The notes: generated by a model not told the origin, from the sequence alone. Positions 9,737 to 17,357 are shown, numbered from the stretch's first letter. The stretch is DNA of 64,000 bases from Candidatus Saccharimonadota bacterium (GCA_017455145.1 JAFTBP010000002.1:1-64000), one strand, 5' to 3'. Numbers and translations are program-made.

Positions 9737-9979
9737 TTTACGGATTTAGTTGCCGAAGAAGATCTTCTGGGCATGTTTAAGGGAGCATTTGCTGAACAGC
9801 TGATATTCCAAGAAATGAACGCTACGCTCCTTAACGGGAAAATTTACTATTATTCTAGGGACGATTCTAGGGGTGAAATTGATTTTATGATACAAGGCCA
9901 CCTCGGCAAAGCCATTCCAATAGAGGCCAAATCTGGAAAAAATCGTAAACGCCCCATTGTATTTGGCTGGTGCGGTTGA
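9737..9979 (+). pseudogene. C-terminal fragment of a DUF4143 ATPase
   Basis: The translation after the tandem repeat (LLGMFKGAFAEQ, IYYYSRDDSRGEIDFM, IPIEAKSG) matches the C-terminal DUF4143 nuclease-like region of AAA ATPases of the archaeal-ATPase type. The whole ATPase half (Walker A and B) is missing and the frame ends abnormally shortly after the EAKSG block. It is a remnant and unlikely to be functional. Confidence 0.75.
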
Positions 9980-10016
9980 AAAACTCTAGTGCAGTAAGCT
10001 ACTCCCTCCCCCAGCT

Positions 10017-10067
10017 CCCGACACCTCCGGCGATCACACCCACCGCCTCATCATAACTGCAAAATAG
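10017..10067 (+). pseudogene. 3' fragment of a sortase gene
   Basis: Frame reads PDTSGDHTHRLIITAK followed by TAG. It matches the C-terminal TSGDHTHRLLVTA of the intact sortase at 8397-8936, with high DNA identity. Nothing of the remaining sortase is visible upstream, where the DUF4143 fragment ends. Confidence 0.8.
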
Positions 10068-10369
10068 TTTTTAACCATAAGCGCACGCCAACAAGCCATA
10101 AACACACAAGAAACTCCAAATATTCTACAATAATATTGTCGGGCTGAAATCCCCCGCGACGCGGCCGCCGTGCAATCACTATCGCCTCGGGATAAGCAAC
10201 ACGAAGGAGGCAGAGATATCCCTTCCCCTTGAAGGCTTTACATTGTCTTCGGTCGCTAGGCCGTCCACAATAATAGATATCTCTTTTTGCTACTTGTTAG
10301 ATTGTAAGCGAGTGCACACCTGGTGTATGCGTGATAACAGTTGGATAGGTACAAGACATATCGGTTAGC
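10068..10369. other. gene-free, partly GC-rich stretch before the DGR template repeat
   Basis: No coding sequence is convincing. A TACAAT box (10126-10131) is present without a clear -35. From about 10140 to 10210 the sequence is GC-rich. AGAGATATC (10212-10220) pairs perfectly with GATATCTCT (10276-10284), and smaller stems lie inside. It could be the 5' part of the template-repeat RNA; the boundary and promoter are unknown. Confidence 0.45.
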
Positions 10370-10592
10370 GTTCGTCCTAGCTGGCAACCGGAACGGCGGC
10401 AGTACCAACAATCAAGGTACGAACGGCAACTATTGGTCGCGTACCGCCAACAATAATAGCAACGCGTACAACCTGAACCTGAACAGTTCAAATAGCACGG
10501 TCAACCCCGCGAACAACAACAACAAGTACAACGGGTTCTCAGTCCGTTGCATAGCAGAGCAGTAGTCCTAGTTTGCCCTGCCCCAGACTCCT
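10370..10592 (+). repeat. DGR template repeat (TR)
   Basis: 223 bp that align without gaps to the 3' end of the target gene (VR, 12688-12910, opposite strand). Within the coding part there are 20 differences, all at TR adenines: 11 A-to-T and 9 A-to-G. They change 18 Asn codons (AAC/AAT) and make one silent change. One more A-to-C lies past the stop (10587). The last part of the repeat, from the GGGTTCTCAG block to GCCCCAG, is identical in both and would hold the initiation-of-mutagenic-homing site. The A-rich sense is on the plus strand, so the template RNA must be transcribed rightward, against the RT gene. A chance ORF (10341-10565) here is only the template read in the target frame. Confidence 0.97.
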
Positions 10593-10600
10593 TTACTCAG

Positions 10601-10680
10601 CCCGACGCCAAAACCGAAAGCCCGACGCCAAAACCGAAAGCCCGACGCCAAAACCGAAAGCCCGACACCAAAACAAAACC
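10601..10680. repeat. 20-bp tandem repeat, four copies
   Basis: CCCGACGCCAAAACCGAAAG occurs three times exactly (10601-10660) and once degenerate (10661-10680). It fills the gap between the TR and the stop codon of the reverse transcriptase. A role in ending or structuring the template RNA is possible but unproven. Confidence 0.9.
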
Positions 10681-11838
10681 CTAATAGTCCCACCCCATCC
10701 TATCAAACACCCTTTTTGCCAGTGCCTTAGAACTAAAATGCGTACTATGCCCCAAGTACGATACCACGGAATCTATCTCACGTTGCCCCATACCCACTTC
10801 TGCCGCCGCTTGGTAAAAATTCCGCTTAAATCTTTTTCCCATCACAACATGATACGGATATATCACCACGCCCAAAAACTCCACACCTTTTTGTACTTCC
10901 TGAATATAGTACTTTTTTGGATGCAACGTAAGGTCGATACCGTAAAGAAACTCCCTAATTTTTGTGATATCCTTTTTCGCTTGAGGAAATTCCTCCTCCG
11001 TCACTACAATATAAAAATCATCCACGTATCGCCCATAATGTTTATAACCCAGCCCATATTGCACAAATTTATCTAGCTGGTTTAAATAAATATTGGACAA
11101 AAGCTGCGAGGACAAATTCCCAATCACAATCCCTTTGCCGGGCGGCTGGCAAAACAGACTTTTATTTTTTGGTAATCTGTCCCACCTAGACAGTGGAGGC
11201 CGTCGTTTTACCCCTTTTACCGGATCATCAAAAATAATTTTCTCCCAGATATAAGTTATTAAGCCCCCAAGGTCCGGCCGATCCTTAAACTGCTCTTTTG
11301 CGCCCTCTCTTACCAAGTCATACAACGCTTTTCTTGGTAAACTCATAAAATAACCCTGGATGTCTAATTTTATTACGTACGCCCTTCTTGTATAGTTCCT
11401 AGAAACGCTGGCAATATGATGTTGCAAACGTTTTATTCCAAGCAAAGTACCTTTACCTTTTCTGCAAGAATAAGAATCGTAAATAAATTTTCTATCCCAC
11501 CACTCTGCCACCATGTTATACAAAAAGTGGTGCACCACCCTGTCCCTAAACGGTGCCGCAAAAATCTCCCTAAGGACGGGCTTAGTCGTTACAAATGCTA
11601 TACCACGACTAGGCGTATATCTTTTATGCAAAATGTCATCCCGAAGCGTCACCAAATTCTCCAAAAGATACGCCTCAAACCTATATTCGTCGCGCGACCT
11701 GCGCTTGCCTTTTCTGGCGTCCAAATACGCTATTTCTAGTTGATGCAGCAGCCACTCCGAAAAATCATAATCAGACGGTGGCAAATCATCTGGCAGTTTT
11801 ATTTCTGTGCTTTTCGTAGTCTTTACTTGCTTTTTCAT
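10681..11838 (-). CDS. DGR reverse transcriptase
   Basis: 385-aa group II intron-like RT without maturase or endonuclease domain, as in DGRs. Motifs: KLDIQGYF with catalytic Asp159, IGNLSSQ (239-245), YVDDF (271-275) with the catalytic Asp pair, and GVEFLG (318-323). The IGxxxSQ form of motif 4 replaces the QG of other RTs and is typical of DGR enzymes, which misincorporate opposite template adenines. The start codon lies 53 nt inside the Avd-like gene, so translation is coupled. It would copy the TR at 10370-10592 and seed the VR at 12688-12910. Gene order on this strand is target, accessory protein, RT. Confidence 0.95.
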   Translation of the reverse strand: MKKQVKTTKSTEIKLPDDLPPSDYDFSEWLLHQLEIAYLDARKGKRRSRDEYRFEAYLLENLVTLRDDILHKRYTPSRGIAFVTTKPVLREIFAAPFRDRVVHHFLYNMVAEWWDRKFIYDSYSCRKGKGTLLGIKRLQHHIASVSRNYTRRAYVIKLDIQGYFMSLPRKALYDLVREGAKEQFKDRPDLGGLITYIWEKIIFDDPVKGVKRRPPLSRWDRLPKNKSLFCQPPGKGIVIGNLSSQLLSNIYLNQLDKFVQYGLGYKHYGRYVDDFYIVVTEEEFPQAKKDITKIREFLYGIDLTLHPKKYYIQEVQKGVEFLGVVIYPYHVVMGKRFKRNFYQAAAEVGMGQREIDSVVSYLGHSTHFSSKALAKRVFDRMGWDY

Positions 11839-12625
11839 AATCTTGCTCTACTTTTAGTAATGCGTCATTTAATCGTATTAACACCTTATGATCTATTAGC
11901 CTAAACGTCGCAAGTAGCGAAATATTAGCTAGAAGCTCCGATACTTGCCTACTTAACGCACTAAACACCTCTGGCCACTCTATGTGGCCTCTTTCCGCCA
12001 TAATCAGCTGCATCGCCATCGTTTTTGATATTTCTAGCATTCTTTGACCAAAAAACTCTCTATCCGTCCGTTCCATTTTTCTGGCCACAAAATAAATCAG
12101 CTTGGCCGCTTCTTGTACATCCACGCCCAAGTTTGGAAAGACGGCTTTGGGAGTAATAATTGTATTTGCTTTGTTCCAAAGCTCTTCTTCATCGTGCCGA
12201 ATTTTCCAAAACTCATCTTTTGTCATCTCTCGGTCTAATTTATAGGCCACCACGTTTTCTCCGCCCACTCCGCTCACGCGAACCTTTTTGGCTCCCGTAG
12301 TCAAAATAATTCTCTCTGGAGTTTCTAGATTCCGAAAATTAATCACCCCAATCGGCGCCTTATACCGAAAATCCGAATCCGCCGTCAATTTTGGCGCTCG
12401 TTTTACCATTTCCAGCCTATCTCTAGCTATCGGCCAAACATAGTAGAGATATATCAGAGCAGAATGCGCCATCATCTTGTACCAGTCGTTTTGCGTTTTT
12501 AACAAAAACACATGACCATAATTTTCTTTTTCTAGTTCTAATAGCTTCTGTTTGGTCTTTTCGTACATACTCTTGCGCAAAGCGCCAGCTCTTCTTCTTG
12601 CTGTGAGTTCTTCTGCCGTAGTCAT
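11786..12625 (-). CDS. Avd-like DGR accessory protein
   Basis: 279-aa, mostly helical protein between target and RT. In DGRs the accessory variability determinant (Avd) is a small four-helix-bundle protein that binds RT and template RNA. The C-terminal half (about 190-270) has long amphipathic helices, e.g. SRQVSELLANISLLATFRL and LNDALLKVEQDYEKA, resembling the S23/Avd bundle. The protein is about twice the usual length, with an N-terminal basic helix (ARRRAGALRKS) and a middle region with beta character. ATG 12625 follows GAGGAGG at good spacing. Assignment rests on position, size of helices and operon; the family match is inferred. Confidence 0.75.
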   Translation of the reverse strand: MTTAEELTARRRAGALRKSMYEKTKQKLLELEKENYGHVFLLKTQNDWYKMMAHSALIYLYYVWPIARDRLEMVKRAPKLTADSDFRYKAPIGVINFRNLETPERIILTTGAKKVRVSGVGGENVVAYKLDREMTKDEFWKIRHDEEELWNKANTIITPKAVFPNLGVDVQEAAKLIYFVARKMERTDREFFGQRMLEISKTMAMQLIMAERGHIEWPEVFSALSRQVSELLANISLLATFRLIDHKVLIRLNDALLKVEQDYEKASKDYEKHRNKTAR

Positions 12626-12648
12626 ATCATCCTCCTCATTATCAAATT

Positions 12649-12680
12649 GTTAACTCCTCGCCCCGAGGCGAGGAGTTAAC
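12649..12680. promoter_or_regulatory. DGR hairpin next to the variable repeat
   Basis: Perfect 14-bp inverted repeat (12649-12662 and 12667-12680) with a 4-nt loop, 7 nt beyond the 3' end of VR. DGRs such as that of phage BPP-1 need a hairpin or cruciform just after the mutagenic-homing site for efficient target recognition. There is no T-run, so a simple terminator is less likely. Confidence 0.85.
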
Positions 12681-12687
12681 GCTCTCC

Positions 12688-12910
12688 AGGAGGCTGGGGC
12701 AGGGCAAACTAGGACTACTGCTCTGCTATGCAACGGACTGAGAACCCGTAGTACTTGTAGTAGCCGCTCGCGGGGTAGACCGTGCTATTCGAACTGCTCA
12801 GGTACAGGTCGTACGCGTAGCTACTACTGTAGGCGGTACGCGACCAATAGTAGCCGTACGTACCTTGATTGTAGGTACTGCCGCCGTACCGGTCGCCAGC
12901 TAGGACGAAC
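12688..12910 (-). repeat. DGR variable repeat (VR)
   Basis: Counterpart of the TR. It covers the last 65 or so codons of the target gene plus about 27 nt past the stop. Variable residues run from Asp519 to Tyr567 of the target; each changed codon is AAC or AAT in the TR and Tyr, Ser, Asp or Gly here. Flanking positions without TR adenine are identical. Confidence 0.97.
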
Positions 12911-14448
12911 TTAGGACCGCTAGTATTAGTTACCATGTTAGCATAAGAATTGTAAGCATTGTATAAGTATTGGAAATCGCCAGAGGAACCACCTTTTGGC
13001 AATACCCAACCCTTAGGGCAGATGGAGCCGGAGGCATCAACATTAGCGCCAGTGCTACGTGTACCAGTGCCAGCCGTTGCGGCATACCAGTTGTAGAGAA
13101 CGCCATAGGTAGAGCCAGTATTTATGACCATGGATTGGTTATCGCAGGCATCACTGTCGCTGGTGCACCAGGTACCGGTGTTGCTGGCGGTGAGGGTGAA
13201 GCCAGAAGCTGGATGATCAGTATCTGAACTGGTTGGAGTAAAGGAGCCAACAAGAGCAAGGTTATCTACCATCCAACAAGCACCATAGGTAGAAGTGCCA
13301 TTGTTCATGTTTAACTTCTTTACGGTATAGCTCTTATATGGCGTACTGCCACGATCGTCAATTAGCGCCTTGCTTGTACCTATCGCAGTATTAGCACAAA
13401 TGTCCGCAGTCATCTCGCGCATATACGTAATCCCCGTAATATCGCTGACCTTGTATTCAAACGCCACAGTATAGTTCTTTTCGTACTTCGGTACATCTAC
13501 ATATACCTCATAATTTCCGGCAGCTTTGGCCGGCGTAGTACAAGTGTACGTTAGCGGAGCATAAGACGTCCTATTACACGTCATTTGTGTACTTACGTTG
13601 CCTTGTCTCATATAGATATTCGCATCTATCGCGCTCGTCGTAAACAGCGTAGTCTCTATCGTAATGGTTTCTCCGCCATCCGGCTTGCCCGTGGCCGGAG
13701 ATACGCTCGCGCTTGGCGTTGTTGCTGCATCCGCTACGGCCGTCCAGAGTACAGAATTAGTATAAGTTCCTACCGTCGCCGTGTCACTCTTGGCTTTTAG
13801 CCCATAATACACCTGGAATTCATCTGTCGTAGTGTTTGGCGTAGAGGTCGCGTTAATAAGTGTGGCTGGATTAGTCCCGCTGGCCGGTATCCCCGCAAAC
13901 TGCGAGACAGAATACCCGTTCTCAAACGCTACATAACTCGCGTCAAAGTGGTTGGTTTCGCTGATTTGTCCGCTCGGAATGGCAAACCCCCATTCTCCGC
14001 TGTTTAACTCTGCCGGGCTAGCCAGCGTTCCCGTCGTTGACGCAATCGTCGCCGACCCGCCAGATAACTTTAGCGCGTTGCTCGTGTCGTTCATGCTAAC
14101 ATATAGTTTATAGCCATTAGGTGCCGTAGTGCTGGCGGTTACATCGGTTTCTGCCACGGTCATCATATCAGTTTCATCTACCACGCTTAGATTGAGGTCT
14201 ATACTAGGCGCCGCTGAGAGGCTGAGGGAATACCCCTTTGCGGTTGAGTCTTCCGAGGTGTTTACCGCACTAGATTCCTGTATCGGCGCTAGAATCGATG
14301 ACGCCAAAAACGCCCCCAAAAAGGCCAGGGAAAACACACCAAGACCGGTGGAAAGTATCCTCCATCTGACATTTGACCTCTGCATGCCAAGCTGTTTCCA
14401 CTTGCGCTTTAATGCTTTTTTACCATCCCCCGACCTCCGGTAAAACAT
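12715..14448 (-). CDS. DGR target: membrane-anchored surface protein with FISUMP/C-type-lectin-like variable domain
   Basis: 577-aa protein diversified by the retroelement. Order: basic cytoplasmic tail (1-28), one membrane helix (about 31-54) that would place the rest outside, a Ser/Thr-rich beta region (about 60-245), an IPT/TIG-like domain with two Cys (about 250-340), and a C-terminal FISUMP (Fibrobacter major domain) region starting near ITYMREM and ending in the VR. GACWMVDNLAL and GFSVRCIAEQ mark the domain, which belongs to the C-type-lectin-like folds used by DGRs. AGGAGGT stands 8 nt before the ATG, and the promoter lies at 14520-14549. A ligand-binding role at the cell surface is inferred. 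Confidence 0.93.
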   Translation of the reverse strand: MFYRRSGDGKKALKRKWKQLGMQRSNVRWRILSTGLGVFSLAFLGAFLASSILAPIQESSAVNTSEDSTAKGYSLSLSAAPSIDLNLSVVDETDMMTVAETDVTASTTAPNGYKLYVSMNDTSNALKLSGGSATIASTTGTLASPAELNSGEWGFAIPSGQISETNHFDASYVAFENGYSVSQFAGIPASGTNPATLINATSTPNTTTDEFQVYYGLKAKSDTATVGTYTNSVLWTAVADAATTPSASVSPATGKPDGGETITIETTLFTTSAIDANIYMRQGNVSTQMTCNRTSYAPLTYTCTTPAKAAGNYEVYVDVPKYEKNYTVAFEYKVSDITGITYMREMTADICANTAIGTSKALIDDRGSTPYKSYTVKKLNMNNGTSTYGACWMVDNLALVGSFTPTSSDTDHPASGFTLTASNTGTWCTSDSDACDNQSMVINTGSTYGVLYNWYAATAGTGTRSTGANVDASGSICPKGWVLPKGGSSGDFQYLYNAYNSYANMVTNTSGPKFVLAGDRYGGSTYNQGTYGYYWSRTAYSSSYAYDLYLSSSNSTVYPASGYYKYYGFSVRCIAEQ

Positions 14449-14519
14449 GTAAAATTGACCTCCTCGTCCTCGGCCAGCGATTTTTAGCCTCAGACACCTA
14501 ATTGTTATAGCTTATTTCC

Positions 14520-14549
14520 ATTATAGCACAAGCTTTTCCAAAATCACAA
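14520..14549 (-). promoter_or_regulatory. promoter of the DGR target operon
   Basis: Minus-strand TTGTGA (14544-14549), 18-nt spacer, -10 TATAAT (14520-14525) with a preceding TG. The leader would be about 65 nt and ends with the SD AGGAGGT. Target, accessory gene and RT have no other obvious promoter. Confidence 0.7.
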
Positions 14550-14591
14550 GCATTTTTATTGTGGAAAACTATGTGGTAGAATTATAAGACT

Positions 14592-15170
14592 ATGTATGGA
14601 TACATGGATGAATCTGGCGCACCAGGCGTCGCAAGCTACTATAACGACTATCTTCTTGTTAGCCTCGTAGTTTTTGATTCAGAAGAAGCGCGAAATAAAA
14701 GTATCCTCGCCATAGAAAGACTTAGAGAGAAGCTCCACCTCCCAGAAGATTACGAATTCCATTGCAACAGCAACTCCACGAGGCCACAGACGGAATTTAT
14801 TAAACTTTTATCCTCTATGGATTTTCATTTTATTACTGTCTCTATTCGCAAAAATGACTTTAGAAAGACCGCATCATACGCCAGAATTTCTGCCCTTATC
14901 GTGGACGAAATAGAAAAGAGATTCCCAAAAATTAAAATAGAGATGGACAAAAACCCAACTCTCCACGCCGAACTTCGTAAAAAGATTAAAGAAAGAAAGC
15001 TAAAAGACCTCAAAATCCGCGAAAGAAATTCTCGCCACAGTAGATTAGTTCAGGTCGCTGATTACGTCGTAAACATTTCCGCCAAAAGAGTCAAAAATAC
15101 TCCAAAGTCTAAAGAGCTATATAAAAATATTTCTAAAAAAGTTTTAGCCTTTATAGAAATCGCAGACTGA
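14592..15170 (+). CDS. DUF3800 protein
   Basis: 192-aa cytoplasmic protein. The N-terminus MYGYMDESG and the C-terminal block SRHSRLVQVADYVV define DUF3800, which has an RNase H-like fold with conserved acidic residues (Asp6, Glu7 and Asp near 155). Members are common near mobile elements and defence genes; the reaction is unknown. The TG-extended TAGAAT (14577-14582) lies 9 nt before the ATG. It stands divergent to the DGR operon, but nothing shows that they work together. Confidence 0.85.
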   Translation: MYGYMDESGAPGVASYYNDYLLVSLVVFDSEEARNKSILAIERLREKLHLPEDYEFHCNSNSTRPQTEFIKLLSSMDFHFITVSIRKNDFRKTASYARISALIVDEIEKRFPKIKIEMDKNPTLHAELRKKIKERKLKDLKIRERNSRHSRLVQVADYVVNISAKRVKNTPKSKELYKNISKKVLAFIEIAD

Positions 15171-15189
15171 CATTGAGCTATTTATTATA

Positions 15190-15290
15190 AACAAAAAGCC
15201 CCAAAAAGGGGATTTTTGGCGCTGTGACCTACATAAGATCTTCATCATTATGTCGCAGGGGTAAACCATCTACTTACCAGTCACTGCATT
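15190..15290 (-). ncRNA. candidate structured small RNA of about 97 nt
   Basis: A complete minus-strand unit with no ORF: promoter (15297-15325), expected start about 15290, terminator at 15193-15211. Predicted stems form a three-way junction: P1 pairs 15280-15287 with 15221-15228 (7 bp, one A-A mismatch), P2 pairs 15274-15278 with 15260-15264, P3 pairs 15248-15253 with 15231-15236. It does not match 4.5S, 6S, tmRNA or a riboswitch I know. Confidence 0.55.
15193..15217. terminator. bidirectional terminator
   Basis: CCCC-AAAAA-GGGG (15199-15211) with ATTTTT to the right (ending DUF3800) and AAAAA to the left, which is a T-run for minus-strand transcription (ending the candidate RNA). Confidence 0.8.
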
Positions 15291-15296
15291 AACCTT

Positions 15297-15325
15297 ATTA
15301 TAGCACGCTCACCTCAAAAATACAA
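15297..15325 (-). promoter_or_regulatory. promoter of the candidate small RNA
   Basis: Minus-strand TTGTAT (15320-15325), 17-nt spacer, TG-extended TATAAT (15297-15302). It abuts the stop codon of the GH97 gene, so the RNA has its own start independent of that gene. Confidence 0.7.
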
Positions 15326-17302
15326 TCATTTCTTTTTTAGCCTGACCGCAAACCCGCCCCCTGGTGCCATATATATATCCATATAATCATTCTTCGTTAC
15401 GTCGCGACTTTCTATCTCTATTGACAACTGATTCTCACGGTAATGCGCGTCCGGCCCATCGCGATAAATCTCCGCCGTATATACTCCGTCGTCTAGGAAT
15501 TCTAGTGTAATCCTAACTCTCCTGCCTTCCTCATTAGTTACGCCCCCAACATACCAATCTTCACTCTCTCTGTCTTTTCTAGCGACCACATAGTATTGTC
15601 CAATCTGGCCCAGAATCGGAAGCGTCCTATCCCAAGATACTGGCACGTCGCGAATAAACTTATATACGTCCGGATGTACCTCTTCATAAATTTTTGGCCT
15701 GTCCGACGCCATCTGCATCGCAGAGAATATCGTTACATAATACGCAATCTGGCGCGCTAGTGTCGTCGCCATTCTTTTTACGCTATTTCCCACGTCCAAT
15801 ATTCCGCTCGTATAATCCATCCCACCAGAAAGTAACCGTGTATAAGGTAGAATCGTCGCGTGCGAAGGGAATAGCGCTCCGCCTTCATATTCCTGGCCCC
15901 GCGCGCCCTCGCGCGTGAGCAGATTTGGCCATGTCCGCTCTAGCCCTGTGCCCTTTATCGGCTCGTGCACATCCAGACAAATATGGTATTTTGTTGCTAA
16001 CTCTAGCGCTTTTTGATAATGCCGTACACCTACCTGAGAATGGTGGAATTCTCTACGCCCCTGTACCGTCATCCATGCCCCCGCATACCCCGGTTTTACA
16101 TACATAATATTATGGTCTGCATAGTATTTATATGCTTCTTCTAGCTGTTTCTCATAGTTATCAATATATCCCACGGTTTCGTGATGACCAACTAATTTTA
16201 TGCCCTTATCCGTGGCATAACTCGCTACTTTGTCTAGATCAAAATCCGGTGTCGCATGCGTAAAATCATTTGTCGGGCCGTTTGAAAGCCAATCCCCATT
16301 CCAGCCTTTATTCCAGCCTTCCACTAATAGCCCCTCTATGCCTAGCCTCTTACAAGCATCAATATATTCTTCTGCGTGTTTAGTTGTGGCGCCGTGTCTC
16401 TCGCCTTCGGCCCATGTGTATTCGCCTACATACATCGCCCACCATATCCCCATGAACTTTAGCGGTTTTACCCAAGAGAAATCTTCCTTTGGCGGGTCAT
16501 TAAGATTCAATATCATGCGGTTAGTCGTCAGCTCTGTTGCATTATCCGCCACCATTATTACTCGCCACGGCGTATTAAACGGCAACTCTACATATGCCCG
16601 CGCCCCATCCGATAGTGGTGTAATATCCGACACTAGCGCCCCACGCTGATTTAATTTCAGTGTCATCGAGCCATAATTATATAGCGCGGCTTCGTGGATA
16701 GAAAGAAAATATCCCGTCGGATGCTCCAAGGTTAGCGGGGTATGTACCGACCCCTCTAGCATATACACCGCGTCGCGATTATAGTTGTACTCATACCGGT
16801 CCGGCTGATACGCTGGAATGTGCCACGCATAACTATTACTATCTACATTAAACTCCGTCAGCTCGTCCTGGACTACTAGCCTCTGGAACTCCGGCTGTGG
16901 CGGAATTTCATACCGAAACGCCACGCCTTCGTTAAATACGCGCACGCGGAGCGTAAACAACCGCTTTTTCCCGCCCGACTCCGAGAGGTATAGCGCTATC
17001 TCGCTATAATTATTACGAATATACCGCTCTTCGCCCCATTTTGTCTCCCACGTTTCATCAAACCCTTTTATCACTGCGCGCACTAGAATTAGTCCGTTAT
17101 ATAACGGCTCGTCGCCACGAAGCGCCATACCTAGGTGGGATTCCTTAACTAGCACCTTCTTGTCCTTTAGGACGCTATACATTATCTGGCCGTTTTTAAG
17201 CTCTAGTGAACACGCCGTCCGCCCGTCCGGAGAATCTATCGTATTGCTATATTCTAGCAATGGTTTGCCCAGATGAAAAAGCCACCTAAAGAATCTAAAC
17301 AT
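15326..17302 (-). CDS. glycoside hydrolase family 97 (alpha-glucosidase-like)
   Basis: 658-aa protein related to SusB-type GH97 enzymes, which remove glucose from alpha-glucosides. The N-terminal beta-sandwich (about 10-270) is followed by a TIM barrel with WWAMYVGEYTW, IEGLLVEGWNKGW, KLVGHHETVGY and LDVHEPIKGTGLERTWPN, the expected catalytic strands, and a C-terminal beta domain. No signal peptide is present although many GH97 enzymes are exported. The start ATG 17302 is preferred over 17329 because a TATAAT box (17309-17314) lies 6 nt before it, giving a leaderless mRNA. Mechanism (retaining or inverting) cannot be settled here. Confidence 0.9.
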   Translation of the reverse strand: MFRFFRWLFHLGKPLLEYSNTIDSPDGRTACSLELKNGQIMYSVLKDKKVLVKESHLGMALRGDEPLYNGLILVRAVIKGFDETWETKWGEERYIRNNYSEIALYLSESGGKKRLFTLRVRVFNEGVAFRYEIPPQPEFQRLVVQDELTEFNVDSNSYAWHIPAYQPDRYEYNYNRDAVYMLEGSVHTPLTLEHPTGYFLSIHEAALYNYGSMTLKLNQRGALVSDITPLSDGARAYVELPFNTPWRVIMVADNATELTTNRMILNLNDPPKEDFSWVKPLKFMGIWWAMYVGEYTWAEGERHGATTKHAEEYIDACKRLGIEGLLVEGWNKGWNGDWLSNGPTNDFTHATPDFDLDKVASYATDKGIKLVGHHETVGYIDNYEKQLEEAYKYYADHNIMYVKPGYAGAWMTVQGRREFHHSQVGVRHYQKALELATKYHICLDVHEPIKGTGLERTWPNLLTREGARGQEYEGGALFPSHATILPYTRLLSGGMDYTSGILDVGNSVKRMATTLARQIAYYVTIFSAMQMASDRPKIYEEVHPDVYKFIRDVPVSWDRTLPILGQIGQYYVVARKDRESEDWYVGGVTNEEGRRVRITLEFLDDGVYTAEIYRDGPDAHYRENQLSIEIESRDVTKNDYMDIYMAPGGGFAVRLKKK

Positions 17303-17357
17303 AACCTTATTATATCGCAAAATCAGCACTCGCGCTACATTATGTTATAATCATCTT

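Noticed and set aside
9710-9979. 89-aa ORF as a functional gene
   Set aside because: It begins inside the tandem repeat and contains only the C-terminal part of a DUF4143 ATPase.
10341-10565. Plus-strand ORF rich in Asn, similar to the end of the DGR target
   Set aside because: It is the TR read in the target's frame. It has no promoter, SD or N-terminal domain, and the Asn codons are the mutable AAC template codons.
10601-10680. CRISPR array
   Set aside because: Units are 20-bp direct tandem copies without spacers, and no cas gene is near.
10681-11838. Group II intron or retron RT
   Set aside because: There is no maturase or endonuclease domain and no intron RNA; motif 4 is of the DGR type and TR/VR are present.
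15190-15290. Signal recognition particle (4.5S) or 6S RNA
   Set aside because: The conserved SRP apical loop motif and the 6S bubble are not present.
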